A stretch of 64,000 bases of DNA from Plecoglossus altivelis (Eukaryota > Chordata > Actinopteri > Osmeriformes > Plecoglossidae): the NCBI GenBank assembly GCA_036571765.1, contig BROE01000007.1:5314642-5378641 (forward strand), given 5' to 3'. A program made the position numbers and the translations under genes. Shown piece after piece: positions 1 through 14,090 of this stretch; position 1 is the first letter of the stretch, and each line of letters begins with the position of its first letter. The notes below the pieces were generated by a model. It was not told the DNA's origin, did no database searches, and was given only the letters and a program-made list of their open reading frames with translations.

Positions 1-3000
1 AGAAACACATTTCCCCAAACCAGGGGCAACCTTTGCTTGAGGTTTTTTACCCGGTTTGTGAAAGTTAAAGTGCAGGACCATTTAGATTAAAAGTGAACAA
101 ACATGATCCATTCTGAACGGGAAAGCAGTCGTTAGCATGATGGATGGGCAAGAACAATGTCAGGGCTTCTCAAGTTGTCTGGGTTGTGAAATTGGTGTGG
201 CTGATGAAAAAGGGGGTCTCTTTTGCAATTTCAAGGGGCCAGGAATTTACTCAGCTTGCTAATTTAAACACAGATCCCTGGCGCTTGCCGGTGAAAAGGT
301 GACATGTTGAATCAATTGAAGGTAACACTGGCCCCAGGTTGTGTAAGCAAAGTGCTGAAGGGTCATTAACAGACATCAATAAGAGGGCTGATTTTGACTC
401 CCCGCAGCACTCTCCGTATACCTCCCCCAAGATTGTCCCTTTTTTACACGTACCAGACAGAGGGACCACTAAGCTCTGACAAGGATGCGCCCCTCACTAG
501 ACACCCCCGTAAACCGCTCAGTCACAAAACGCAGGCTCCTGAGACCTGTCATCACCCCAGTTCATCCAGCCTGATTTACAGGCACTGTCCCAGAGGTCTA
601 AGTGCCATCACTAATCCCTCATGGATGGCCGTTTGGAGCGGCAGCACAATCAGACCTTTTTTTTTTTTAAAGAGGGAGAAGAGAAGGGAGGACAGACAGT
701 GCCCCACCAGAAGTCCAAGCAGAAACAGATGCAGGAGACGCTCCAGTGTTTATAATTGATTTTCAAGGGCAGTGCCTTGTTGTCAGGGTTTGTCTAACAA
801 GGCCCTGGCTGGCGCCCCTGGAGCTCGTCAACCACCGGGTGTCATATTGAGCTTCTCCCCCACTGCCCCTCCCTCCCTCCCTCCCTCCCACCCCTGCATG
901 CTTCATCCTGGAGTCCTGGGATCAGCCATGGAATTAGGCTTCCCGTAAGGGATCGTCTCCTGATTCGGTTTCGCGGAAAGGGTGGGGTTCCTGAGTATTT
1001 TAAGGTGACAAATTACCTAAAACTTTTCCATGTAGGACTTGTGAGATATTCGGTGCACAGCTGGTGGTCCGAGGCATGCTTCCTATCTCGCAACAACAGG
1101 TATTCCCAAATCCTGTTGGCCGCCTGTGTTTACGTCTGAGATCTTGCTTTCTTTTTGAGGCTGCAAGGCTAAGCCTCTAATTGGCCATGGATCATCAATC
1201 TAGTAGGGTAGCCCTTTTCACCCAAAGGCTCATCCAAAACAGCTTAAGAGAAGGATGAGTCTCTTTGGGGAATGGATGCTTTGAGGCTCCGGACAACTTT
1301 AGGCGGGCAAGGGGGTTTGTGAGAAAACGATGGGGAACTTATTCGGAGCTGATGTCAACCCACATGTCCATGTGTTCTTTGTCTGTCCTGACAGATAGTT
1401 CTTTCCCACAATATAGGAGCCATGTTTCTTTCTTTCCCCTGGAGGAAGGTTGTCAGCACTGCACTGAGGAACCGGACAGTAGGCTTACTCATCCCAGAAT
1501 TCCCTCTATTACAGGGTGGACATTCAACCCACCCTGTTGACATCAATCCAAAGTCAGATTTTGCTGTCAAGATTGAATGTCATACTGTCCTTGAACTGGT
1601 AGTTCAAGGGAAAACGAATTGCCATCTGTCTTCAATACACCACTTATTTGCTGTTTTCAGACAAAGTTGTTTCATCCTGATTTATTGACTGTGTGAAAAT
1701 GAGAGGCTGTTCTTTCATTTGACTTTATTATCTCGGTTTGGAACTGAGTATAGAGCCATTTCATGCAGCGTGGGGCAAGGTGACATCCTGCAGGACTGCC
1801 AGTGGTTCAGTGAGTTCAGAATCCGATTCCAGAAGCGTGCCCTTAGGACTGGGTCTGAGGGGTCACGACAGCCCCAGAACCACTGTGAGGGGTGCGTTTG
1901 GTTTGGCTGAACTCTCTCTGCCCAAGGTTTGGCCACAGCGAAACGCAGGGCCCACAAATGAGTCACAAGGAAGGGGGAGAAGTCCACGTGTGGTTTCTGG
2001 GGTCACAGCCCAGTCTGTGCATTTCTCTCCCATCCAGAGACGTCAAACACAACCCAGGCTTCCCTCCATGTGGCTTTTCCATCTGGCTGCATGTGTTATT
2101 TATTGACCCTAACAAGTCCAAGTTGGCCTGTATTTGTCCATAAACAAAGCCTTGGTGCTGAGGGGGGGTGTGTGGAGGTTGGCTGGAGGTGAAGCAAAGA
2201 TGAAGGCATTCACATTCAGAGCGGGTGGAGGTAATGCTGTAGGGATGAGTGTTAAGAGTGTGCGTGACTGTTGGATAGTCGTACTGTTGGGACGGGGGCC
2301 GGGGGTGGTGGGGCTTTATGTTTGGAGGGAGGTGAAGACAAGTTGCTGAGGATGGTGGTGGAGGTTGGGTGTATTTTAATGTCTGAGGGGGAGGTGTAGA
2401 TTGGGTGGAGGGAAAGTCGCTTGTCTCGGTCAGAGTAAAAAGTCCAGACAGAGCTGGTCAATCCAGAGTCCAACCGTCCTGTAAAAGAAAACTGCATCAA
2501 GCCGAAACCAGTCCATGTCCAATTCTCCTCAGTGTCCGAGAGTAATCAGCTGTGTCATGCTGGTCATAAATCTGCAGTAGCAGCGGTGGCTCCCGGCCCA
2601 GATGGAAATAGGTTCTCCTCACTAGTACTCGCCTTTGTGCCATAAATCCACAGCCATCTTTACAGAATCTGTTTTCTGCTGCTTGTGTCTTCTCATGCAG
2701 GGGTGGAGCTGATGGGGGCCGGAGGGAGCAAGGATATTGCGAGACCGCAGACTCCAGAAAGAGTCCATTTGTAAAATTGACTATACATCTTTATTTTCCT
2801 GCAGAAAGAAAATGTGATTTTGAGCCGGTGTTTCCCTATTGAATGCAAATTTCGGTATCAGTGCCTGTAGTTCTAATCACCTGAACTGTAATGTATTAGC
2901 ATGAGACGGGCTTCATTTATTCTAACTTTAGTTCATGTTTAACTCAAAAATAAACATTAGACCAAACAGAATGAGTTTTTTTTATTGTTGTACCAACTGC

Positions 3001-5237
3001 AATAATAAACTTAATTTCAAATCTCCAATCTAATAGAAATGTAAAACATATAGCCCTTTCAGGTAAAAATGGCAGAACATGTAGAAGTGAACTAGTGGAC
3101 ATCAAAGCAGATCTTTATTTAGTTTTTTTCATTGAAAAGTTTATTGATCCAAGATGAAGATAATTCCTTTTCAATTCACCCATAAACCACAACCACATTG
3201 TTTTCGGTTTGACATTTCAGAAACACCCATCGGTGCCCCACTCGCCCAATTATACATTTCCATGCATTTATTTTTAAATTGGACTTAACAAGACGTTAAT
3301 TTGACTAAACAAGTTATCTGAACCTAATCACTCTTCGACCTGAGCTTGCTTCCTGAGTAATTCTTTTCTTTTCACAGATGAAAAATCAACTTTTCACAAT
3401 GAGAAACCTTGTCCCATTAGTATTTCCTGCTATCATTTCCTCCTGAAACGTGTCCCTGTGGAGACAGAAATAGGAGCACTGGAGCTGTCTGCCGTCCACG
3501 AGGGAGTCCCAGCCTGTATGGAGGCCAACCCACCCGACTGGCAGCTGCGCCCCATGAAGCCCTCCAGGAGCACTCCCGAAAGGTGCCCTCAACCGGGGAC
3601 AAAGCGGTTCCACACAAGCGCCCTGACGGACTGCGCCTGTGGTCTGCTCTATGCTACAGTACATCATTTACCACCAGACACCCCCTCCTCCACCCCACAA
3701 CCCCCCGCCTCCGACCCCTTCGGAAAGTGCCAGAATGACGGAGTGCAAAAGAGGAGCGTGGTGGCAGAAAACGAGAGGATCCTATCAGTGCATGAATTTA
3801 ATTACCACTCAGACGGCTCAGCGTAATGAGGAAAAAGGTGGACGGGCAAAGGGGCCGGCATTATTCATTGCGCTTTTCTAATCTCAACTTCTCTGCCCTC
3901 CCTCTCTCGCTCCCCTGGCGTGTCTGTGTGCTGCCACATTCTCACAAAACTACAGTCCGTAATTTCTTTCCAAAAAAAAAAAAACATTTGCATAGCAAGA
4001 ATTATCTGTGCGCCGGGTGTCACTGGGAAAGAATGTGCACAGTTAGGGAGCACAGGTGGTTGGAATCAGCTTTTATGTTCTGTTCTCTCCCTCTCCTCCT
4101 CCTTCTGCTTTCGCAGACATAATGGATGGCAGCGAGACTCCAGCCTCCCCTCGCAGGAATCCTACAACTGTTCCTGTTTTACACTGAACATAACTCCTCC
4201 TGGTCGTTTGAAATGATGCTTCGTTGATTGGCAGTGATTTGTCACCCGTGTTGTCAGTCTTGTGAACACGTTTGAGGTATGTTCTTCTATGTTACGTAGT
4301 TGCGACTTATAAACGAGACGCTGGACTAGCCTTGCGACTTGTCTCCATGCAGGCAGAAGTGTCTTTCAAAAGACCTCTAGATTTATTTCGCCTCATTTAT
4401 AGAGCCTTAAAGATTTCATAGGGTTAAATTCCTTGGCTTCTTACAGAATACGGCCGATAGCCTGGCGCTTCTAGGAGGTGCAGGTAGCACAGTCTTTGCG
4501 CAATTGCAGACATGATTTTACTGAGTGGTGTGTGTGGATGTATAGTGAGTGTGTGTATGGATATGTGTGTGACTGTGAAGGGTGAGAAAGGGTTGTTTGA
4601 CACGTGATGCAGGGCCCAGTTGAAGTCACATGAACAGACTGCTGTCTGTCCTTTTCTAATCTCTCAGACTGAATCAAGCATCTCTTTCTGGCAAGTGTTT
4701 GCTTGACACTTAAGAATATCAAACATGCTTTACAGTGAGTTAGTGTTGGGCAAAAATATGGACGGTGTGTGATTATTTATACCTAGCTGTCTGTCAAACG
4801 CCGGCAGGTCTCAAGAGAAACCAGTTACTGTGGTATGTTATTTTTCCTCATTCCTTTCCAAATCACCATCTCTGACCTCTGCATCTTTCCCTCTTAAAGA
4901 CACATAGATCCCTGTAAAGCCAAAAAAGAACCGCAAGCATCCATCTACGGAAAGTCAACAATGTCAATGTTAGATTGTCAATTTATTCCTGTCCCATTTT
5001 GGGTTTTTTTCGCAGACGTAGCCCCCAACCTGGCGCAAAGGAACATTCACGCGCTAGAGGGAATCGTCATGGTCTGGGGTTTTATCTGGTCGAACACTTG
5101 GACAGGAGGCGGAGAAGGATGCAAACATTCCGTACTCCGGAATTCCAGCATGTTTTATAGGGTCTGAGTTCTCCTGCGACAGTCTCCTCCTCTGAGAGTG
5201 AGAGCCAGCACATCGGGTTCCATCTCATACGAGAGAA
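1..5237. other. Non-coding, no gene seen
   Basis: Mostly unique sequence with a (CCCT)n run at about 866-890, G/T-rich DNA at 2155-2400 and an AT-rich block at 2800-3400. Open frames are short, overlap on both strands and show no domain. Confidence 0.7.
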
Positions 5238-5264
5238 CCCCCCCCCCCCCCCCCCCCCCCCCCC
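5238..5264. repeat. Poly-C run (27 C)
   Basis: An uninterrupted homopolymer of 27 cytosines, the longest of about a dozen C or G runs of 11 or more bases in the window. Confidence 0.95.
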
Positions 5265-8200
5265 AGCCCCACCTCTCTCTTTCTGGCTCCGGATGTTTCT
5301 GCCAGTACATGCTTCAGGACCGCAGGAGGACGAGGTTTCACCGCCCATTAAACCTAACAGCAACCAGAGGCATTCCCTTCCCCTCCTTAATGATGTCACC
5401 GAGCGGCGTCCCAGGTACATGGCAGTGTGACCGTGAGGTTCTGGATCCAGTCAGGTCTGTTCTCCAGAATCCCCGTGTGTCCACGCAGAGAAGAACCTAT
5501 AAATAGCGCAAGGTTAATTTGATTCCAACCCAAATGGAAACATGTTGTGACCCTTGAATTACAAACGGCTGTGAGCACAGACGAGAGGCCTGCTAGCCAG
5601 GTTCTGCTGCCTTTTTTTGGTGCTAAGTGACGGTGGTCCATCTTCTCCAGCTGGTTTGCTTTTTGAAGGATACTGGGCTGTTTGATAGTCTGGGGCTTCT
5701 GTTACACTTTCTGATCATCAGGCTGACTTTGAAAGATTGCTGGCAGGTTGGGAGCACCTGTGTTTGGCTCGCTTCTATCTCCCTCAGCGGGCTTTCTCCG
5801 TAAACACATATGGCATGTTGCGGAATCCTTTTTTAAACGGTTCTCTACACCCCTTCTGAATTCGCTATATGAATTTCGAAACAAACGACACATCCCTTCG
5901 GTACACCGCAAAAGACTAATGTTCAGTTTTGGTACGACTTTGCGGTGACATCTGCGTGGTATTTTTTTCCTCTATGGTTCCCTCTGTGAGCTTTGATTAC
6001 CTGCAAACAGGGGGATGAGAACAAGCGAGTGTAACATGTCTGTTCGTTAGAGGCCAACACCTATTCCTCAGGATACAAGGTTGTCAACAGATCACCAACC
6101 CATTCTCAAGCAGTCCCACTCCCAGCCCCTTCCAGTACAACTTAAAGGTGTGGTGGGGGAAGAAGGTCAACACAGAGCCGCTGCTCATCTAGTCTTGACA
6201 GACGCATCACTGCTGTCTCCCCCCAAAGATCCCCTCCCAACACCAATCCCAGAAGGAGCCAGCGTCAGTTTAAGGCGAACCCGTTTTGCACCAGCGCAGG
6301 TTTGACCTCTGCACACTCTGTGGGGTACGTCACTCTTCTGCTTGTCTCCTCTTAGTGATTTATCAGGTTAAATGACAGTTGTTCTCACGACACTCCTGTG
6401 TCTCTGCCGTCACGCCCAGAGAGAACATCAGGTCTTTTCTTGTGGACCAGTCAACTGAGAATGCGTCAGAAATAACAACTTTTTGTCTCCCTCAGGGTCG
6501 TATATTTCTCACTTGACAGCAAAGCAAGGTAAGACATGCTCCTGACAAAATGAACGTTCCAGATAAACAAACAAGCTTTTCTCGCAGGATAACCTACAAT
6601 GCAGTAGGGCGACATGACTCCTGTGCTAAAATATGTCTCGCGTTTCTGCACACAACCTAAAATACAGTCCCGAGATGTCACCTTCTCAAAATAATCAGCA
6701 TGGAGAATAGAACAAAGCAACGTGATAGAAGCACTGTTTACCAGGACCACAAAACAACCAGGGTCACATCACTAAATAGAGGTCTACTCAAAGCTTAGTG
6801 ATGGGTAGACAGCCTCAATAGAGCATGAAGGCATCCATCCTCTAGTTTACTCATGAATGGGTATCCTTGGCAAGGGAAGCAGCTGAGCCATTTTAATTGG
6901 CCAGTCTGGCCTTTACAGTGTGATTAAGGCAGGAATTCCTCGGAGTTCCGGAAAACTCCCATCATTAAGTGTTGGAGGGGACCGTGTCACTGCCTCGGAG
7001 AAGCTTCACAAGGAAGCCTAGAGTGGTTCAGTCAAGGAGGGCAGGGAGGTGGGGTGGAGGGAGGGGGGGGTCCCTGGTCCTCAGATCGGGAGGAGGGTGT
7101 GTGAGACGAGTCGCGAAGACGCTGGAGGTCAGAAAGGTGACTGGGCCTCTTACTGTCAGACCCCCTCCCACACACAGACAAGAAATCAACAATTGTGATT
7201 TGCTGGATTCTCACACGGCGTAGTGAAGGATCATCGGGTGAGTCTGGTCCAACACTGCAGATCAACACTCTCCTTTGGAATTCATCTCAAGGTTCCTGAA
7301 ATCCAGTCAGAGGACTAATTTGACATGATCCGCTCCTCCTTTCTGGAGGATCGAAGGATCTCTAAGAGATCCTCAAAGGGAGGACAGTACTGCGGGTACA
7401 TCCCAGCGTTTTGTTCTTGACACATCAACAGCCTGAACTGCAATGTTCCTGAAGGATCATCATTCAAGACGTTCGCTGACAGTTTTGGTTATAAATAACC
7501 AAAGCACCGCGTCTCCAGTTTAATTGGGATTCCAAGTTGTTGACGCAGGAAGTCAGACAGGAACAGGCATGGATAACACTAACCTGCCCCAATGTCATCA
7601 CTTTTATCCCTGTTGTCACTGGTTGGGACTGAACAGTCTTTGTTTACGGCCCAGCCATCCTGAAACAGCATTCTCAGCAACGTGCTTCTGTTTTCCCAAA
7701 AGGGGCTTTTGCATAACCTATCTTTTCCTTACATCCATGTCTGGATGCGCTGGATCACATGATCTGTGGGCGTGGAGGTGTGTGCGTGAACACACGTGTG
7801 GAGGCAGCGTGGAGGACCCAGCCGTACCCTGACGTGGCTCTGCCTGGGTGGGCAGGGACCTCGGGATGACGTCCGCAGCACAGCTGCCAGACACAACGTT
7901 CGAACCTGATACCAGACCAGGTGTCGCCTTTAACATCCGTCATATATCAGCGTGAGGGTGGAGATGAAACCACAAAGGCGCACGGACGCGCTCGCATGAC
8001 TGGGCACAGTCCGCTGTTTCAAGGGCCGGCTCTGTTTAGGCGCTTCGAGCTCTCGTGTGAGTCCAGACACAATGAAACAGCCTCTGTTATTGTGAGGCTG
8101 CTTCAGTGTCCAATCTGAGAGCTTGCGTGCTTACCATGAAGCCAATGATGTTATTTATTACTGCGTGACCTCTGACCTCAGAGGAAAATGGAGGGGAATG

Positions 8201-9168
8201 GGAATAATAGAAGTGATATTAGAGACAAGATGCCCTTGACGGCAGGTTCCTTCATAAAACACGGCGGAGACCAGGACAGGATATCTCTGGTCACTTATGT
8301 TCCACTCAATCAGATATTGAAAAATGGAATTGAAAGAGATGTATGAGTTACAGAAGTGATGATGATGCCCTTGCTGTTATTCCTGAGCAGTGAACCGGAG
8401 GTCAGCAGAGGTGTTTTTTTTTGTACTTCAGAATGACGAGAGTAGCGAGAGACATAGTAGCTCGCTGTAAAAACATGACATGTTTCGGACAGGATACGCT
8501 CTCTCAGAAACTAATTAAACTTTTTCTTTGTCCTCCGTCCCTCCTCCTCGCCATGTCACACACGTTGTAGGAACACACACACATTCTATTTGGTCCTCGT
8601 TTTCGAAATCCGAAGGTGACGCAGGAAGATTACGTCCTGGGAAATGAAAGGGAAACGAAATGAACCTTTCCCCATCGCGGGCCACCATGACAGTCAGTGT
8701 TCTTCTGCATTCCTGTCACTTTCCCTCCCGCTTCAGACACACCCCTATGTAGTCTGCCGGAGCTTGTCCACATCTTTCTACGGTTCAGCCGACCATACAA
8801 CTGGACGATACTCCATGTGTGATTTGAAGCTACTGTATAGATTCCATGAGAATCTCCAGACGGCTTTTTCCCCTCCTCATGAATCAATCACTCTTTATTG
8901 CTTGATGACTCTAGTGAGAGGCCGAGGGCTTAGAGACACAGAAACAGCAGTCAGCCACAGCACTACTCTGTGTGGGCAGCCTCTCTTGTCTTGAGTAAAC
9001 AGACAGGCTAGCAGTAATATAGAGGCCTCCAAGAGCCATTATTAATCCAAACACTTCCACACACTCACAGACGGTCTCAATCACTGTCACATTCTCACTG
9101 TGGAAACTCCTCCGTGCACAAGCTTATACACACTGTGGATGCAAACACACGTGTCTGCATACGAGGGT

Positions 9169-9169
<1 letters not shown>

Positions 9170-9222
<53 letters not shown>
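9170..9222. repeat. (CA)n microsatellite
   Basis: About 26 uninterrupted CA units, followed by a short unique sequence. Likely polymorphic. Confidence 0.97.
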
Positions 9223-9226
<4 letters not shown>

Positions 9227-11976
9227 GCATGCATAATGTAGCTGTCTTAGCAAACGTAGCTGTACTCCATTTTGAACACCTGGCTCTCCAGTCTAATGAG
9301 ACACTGGAACCTCCCTACCAACACACAATCTACTCCTACATGCGGACACGAACAAGAGAAGTATTCCTCAAGCAGTTTGTGTGCACAGTTGTTTGTCTGT
9401 TTTTACTAGTAGTGGCCTGTCTTGCTTTGGAAATTGAATGCAGCTAAAAGTTCCATTTTCAAGTACGTCAGTGACAGCGCATCTTTGATTGATCGTTCAT
9501 TTGCAGAAGAAAAACAAACGCACTGATTGGATGTGTCCTCTTTTGCGGAACAAAAATAAACAAAGAACACCATTAAGACTCACTCTGGGGACGCTGGCTA
9601 ACATCTGAGGTAAAACCACTGTGTCCTTGTGTCTGCTTGACAAACTCATATCAATCAGAGGATGTCGTGCCTCCTGGCACTTGATGATTTATCTTCGATT
9701 TCGTCCTTCACTCCGCAGTGAGTGACAGACAGCTTTTTGGGCCGAGAATTGCTTTTCAGCCGACAGTTTCTGCTTTGTCCTTCTCCCTGCCGTACCCTCA
9801 CTCCCCGGCCCGCAGCTCCTGCCAACCCAAACAGAAACTAAGGAGGAGCAGGGTGAGGAGTGGTGACGGGGGGAGGACAAGAACGCAGGGAGCGTTCAGA
9901 TAGCCAGCTCTGAGTGTAAGAGGAGACACCCAGGACAGAAAGTCAGTGATTAGATCATCTGTGAGGGGGGAGGTCAGAGGTCATCAAAACATTTTCGGAA
10001 CAGCCTCGTGTAGAAGTGGTATCGACAGAGTGCGGTCGGAGCAACAGAGTAGACCGAGGGGAGGGGAGAGGAGATTTCTCCGCCATTCAGGAGCAAATTA
10101 GGTGCCTTGGAAGCCATCCAAGACTCTTCCTGTTCTTGGTGATTGCGGTACTTGCTAATTGATTTTCAGCTGGGCGCACCGTCAAGAAAACATTAGGTAA
10201 CAGGATTAGGTCCGACGAGGGGCCCAGGGGCGCCTGTGGTGGAGGTGGCTACCAGTACAGAGAGTAAAGTTCCTGCAAAAGGTTCTGACTAAGACTGAAA
10301 GTATTTAAGTGTTCACGTCCCAGGTATTACATCCACCCACAAACTGGGTCTGGGGTACAGGCCTCTAAAACATGTTTTGTCCTTAGTCAGAATTGATTTA
10401 GGTATGCTCGATCTTTGTACAACCGTGTCTACGGAGTCGGAGGAGAACGTCCACCCAGGTTTCTCCAGCACACCTCTCAGCCGCTGCTGCCTGAATGGAT
10501 TCCCACCGGCACTTTCTCTGCCGTTTCGTCCGCAGGGTGTTTTCTCCTCAATGGCTTATTAGAGGACTCCTGCCAGGCTGAGAGCTCCTTTCCTTCTCAT
10601 CAGAGAGCCCGTAAACACTGCAGAATGGAGGCACGAGACGGAGGGGGGCGCTGGAAAGTGAAAAGGAGGATGAGCTACGGGGTGTCTTAAATCTGGCCCG
10701 CTGTCATTATCGTCATCTGTCCTGCGATCGTTACCACCCAGGGCATCTGTTGAGCTGATGGAGTCTGGCCTGGGGTGCAGCTGGGCTTGGGGGGGTGCAC
10801 TTCTCACCACGGCTGTCAGACTCAAAAGGGCTGGAGGGAAGGAGGAGCAGGAGAAGGCTGACAAGGACTAGAGAAAGGAGGAGGTACAGATATTGGTTGA
10901 GTTTCCTCAACTTGACAAGGCTGGCCTGGACATGGCAGCACGAGATCAGATGAAGTCTGCTTCAGTCTGCCTTCACATGTCTCTCATTGCTTTGATCGTT
11001 TGAATAAAACAAGAGGACAAAGTGTTACTAAAGTGTTCTGTTTCCTGTGGGCCACATGTCCCATACCTCCAGGAAGCTCCCTGACCAAACTTCTCACAAA
11101 ACAGGAAACCACAAGAACCCATAAATTCCGTGTTCCCGCCCCGAGCAAATCGATTCTCTGGATTCTGTCACCAGCGGTGGAAAAGATGTCCGAAAGTCTG
11201 TTTTCGTCCCTCTTCACTGCTTCCTCTGGTTAATAGTAGCAACTATTACTACTCAGTTCACCTACTCAGTTTCTACTGTGCAATATTCCTTCAATCCTCC
11301 CTACTTGTAACACCGCCCCCTCAGTATATTTTCTTTTGAGGGGGGGGGGGAGCAACAGCAATTAACATGAAGATAACACAATGACAGATTCTAAAGCCCA
11401 GCGGAGTAGCTCACTCCCCTTTTCAAAACAACAACCGTGGTTTTAATGGTCGGTCATTACCTTCTCTACAGGGGGCCACAGATAATTATGTTTGGACTCT
11501 CCACAACTCAGTCCATTCTGACAATGCCCAGTTCTGTGTCTCGGCCACCATCGTCCACATTAAACCTAGCTTGGAACTCCCTGGAGTCCAAGCGTCTGTT
11601 CCCAGGCCCCTGTGAAGGACTCAATAACACCCTGCCCTGAGAGGACTATGCTAAAACAACAGCTTTGTCATATCTGTCCTTCACTTATGGCATCCCAGAG
11701 TTTTTCAAAAAGCACCATTATGGGCAATTTCACGTTTGTTTTCCTAATGGAATTAATCATTGCTAGTGCTGTTTATTTATTCTCCTCTGAATAGGGTGTT
11801 GAGGAGTCCCACTTATTTAGTTATGGCCCCTGGTAACGGACATGTTTGTCTCTTTATAATGCTCATACAATGTACTCCTAGGATTGCACTGCATGCCTGG
11901 ATCCATTTTCACCGTTGTCACATTAGCAAGAATGCTACATCCGCGGTAGCATCCGTGCCGCCCTACCACCAGCTAC

Positions 11977-11992
11977 TCTCGCTAGATGGCAT
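11977..11992 (+). promoter_or_regulatory. CTCF-like motif candidate
   Basis: CTCGCTAGATGGCATC resembles the CTCF core CC[A/G][C/G][C/T]AG[A/G][G/T]GGC with one mismatch, and sits in a locally CpG-rich stretch (11940-12070). A single motif match is weak evidence. Confidence 0.25.
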
Positions 11993-12354
11993 CAGTTGGG
12001 CTCGAGCATAGCACCAGCCCGCGCGACTGCAACCTTGGTACGGCGTCTGCGTGGCGCCGCTGGCAGAGGCGTGTGGCGTGGAGCCTAATAGAGACATCGC
12101 AGGGGCCATTAGCACAGATGGTTGTCATATGTATGCAAATAAGGAGCAAACTGAATCACATAGCCCTATCAACACCACCTGTCCGTGTCCCACCGTTCTC
12201 CCAGAGACCCCCCTGTCTGCTCCTCTCCCGCACATGCACACACACACACAAACGCGCACACACTCACACACATGTACTTCGCCTCCTCTCACAATACTGT
12301 AGCACCATGTTCCTAATCTACTGCTGCATATTCATTACGGAGAAAACATGAATC

Positions 12355-12615
12355 ATGATTAGTTCAGTCGGAAGAGCAGAACAGATAGAGGGACAGGCTG
12401 AGACGGAGAGAAACAGAGAGGTAGATGCAGAAAGTGGCATAGAGGCAGAGACAAAGAGAAACAGGAAGGTAGAGAAAGAAATGAAGGTGGAAAGACAGGC
12501 GATGCAGATACAAACTGAAAGAATCAGAGAGACACAGAAAGCAGGGTGAGACAGAGACGTGCAGACAGAGAGAGAGAGGGAGAGAGAGAGGAATCTATAG
12601 AGGGAGATCCAGAGA
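12355..12615. repeat. Degenerate purine-rich (GAGACA/GAAA) tract
   Basis: About 260 bases of imperfect AGAGAC, AGAAAC and AGGTAG units, ending in a purer GA stretch near 12570-12590. The 64-codon open frame inside it is a by-product of the repeat and is rich in Glu, Arg and Lys. Confidence 0.7.
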
Positions 12616-13712
12616 GAGACTGACCAGCCAATTACAGAGCAGAGTCAAAGAGCATGTGAGTCATGGTCAGAAATAACATTGTCACCACATTACTACATTA
12701 TCCCACTGTTTCTTTCTAATGCTCGCTCTCTCATTTTCTGTCTGTGGATTAGCAGCGACATTGGCTAATCCCACATGGGACCACTGTGTTCATAACCCAA
12801 ATGGCCCATATTCCTGAAGGTATGTCAATGAAGCATTACAACCAGATGCCTTGGAATAATATTTAGACTGTGGCCTCTTGCTCTGTACTGCAGAAAATGG
12901 CATCGCTTGTTGACGTTGTAACACGTTTCTTCTAAGAAAAACTCCTTCTTGTCAGTTCTCGCCTTTTCCCATGAATTCTTCTCGTTTCTGAGGCTGAAAG
13001 GACCAGTGTGTCATGTGATCTCCACGACCAGCCCCTGAGCAGCATACAGCAATTACATACAGCAAAAAGTTTGCAAGGTTTTTTTTTTTCACACATTGCT
13101 AACCTAATTCCTTATTAATTGTCTTCCATGCAACCTTTCCTGGCAAGCATCTGGAATTCTTGATGACACTTTTTTTTTTTAAACGAATAAAAGAGAGGAG
13201 TGAACGGCACCACTGCTGAGAAACTGACAAGCCCATCCAATTTACATATATTACTGCTTTGCACAGTACAGCTAACGTGAGTTACTCTTTCCTTTGGGGG
13301 GCCACATGTGATTCAGAGTGCTGTACAACACTGAGATCTCTGCTAAATAGATAACGGTAACATCACATGTTACCATCAACACACCTTGATGTGAGGGTTT
13401 AGCATTATCTTGCTCTGGGAGCGCCCTCAGATCTGCTCCTCTCTCCAGGTTCCTCAGCCTCAGTGGTGTGAACCGTTTTGCCTAGAATCCTGAGCCTATC
13501 CAAACTTCACACCTACTTTAATCCCATGTTATACTTACAACTAGCCTGTTCTGTTTAATCTCCTCAAACACACATTAAACAAGGATTAAAGCTGAGAAAG
13601 ACGGGGATTAGAGAAGGTTTTGTTGGTTCTTTGCAAGTATATCGTGTGTTAATGGCCCAGTTTAGTCATTAAATGAATGCGGGTTAGGATTGGCCTTCTG
13701 CTAGGTTTGTGT

Positions 13713-13770
13713 TTGTTCAAATTCAAATGAGCTTTATTGACAAGTTAATAAACCACCATGTGACATGCAA
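13713..13770 (-). mobile_element. LINE-like 3' tail remnant, minus strand
   Basis: TTCAAATTCAAATGAGCTTT followed by ATTGACA reads on the minus strand as TGTCAATAAAGCTCATTTGAATTTGAA, the familiar terminal repeat of a fish non-LTR element with an internal AATAAA. Only the tail is visible. How far the element extends toward 13,830 is unclear. Confidence 0.5.
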
Positions 13771-14067
13771 AGCTGGACTTTAGAGGGAAGTACAGTCTGT
13801 CATTGGATGGATTGTGACACAGAAGGCAACCTCAGCCCAGCTCTGTTTCAGATATCAATCTCAGGCTGAGAACAAACCCACAAACACACCCTGTACAGAA
13901 CACAGAACTCATTCTAGAAGGACCCCTCTACTCATCAAGAGTTCTTAGTGGTCAACCACTGAAAAGAATGACTTATTAAACTCTGTCTGACCAAAACCTC
14001 TACAATTTCCACACACTTTTGGACTCCAACTCAATCTCAACCTCTGCATTCTGTTGAAAGAGCACAA

Positions 14068-14090
14068 GACTGGACTGGACTGGACTGGAT
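14068..14090. repeat. (TGGAC)n pentanucleotide repeat
   Basis: Four to five tandem copies of GACTG/TGGAC in otherwise unique sequence. Confidence 0.85.

Larger units (their letters stand above)
5265..13712. other. Non-coding, microsatellites only
   Basis: Unique sequence broken by the (CA)n at 9.17 kb, a G-rich stretch at about 7035-7070, an 11-base G-run at 11340-11350, an interrupted CA tract at 12236-12272 and the purine tract at 12.36-12.6 kb. I found no exon with plausible splice sites and coding character. Confidence 0.65.
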
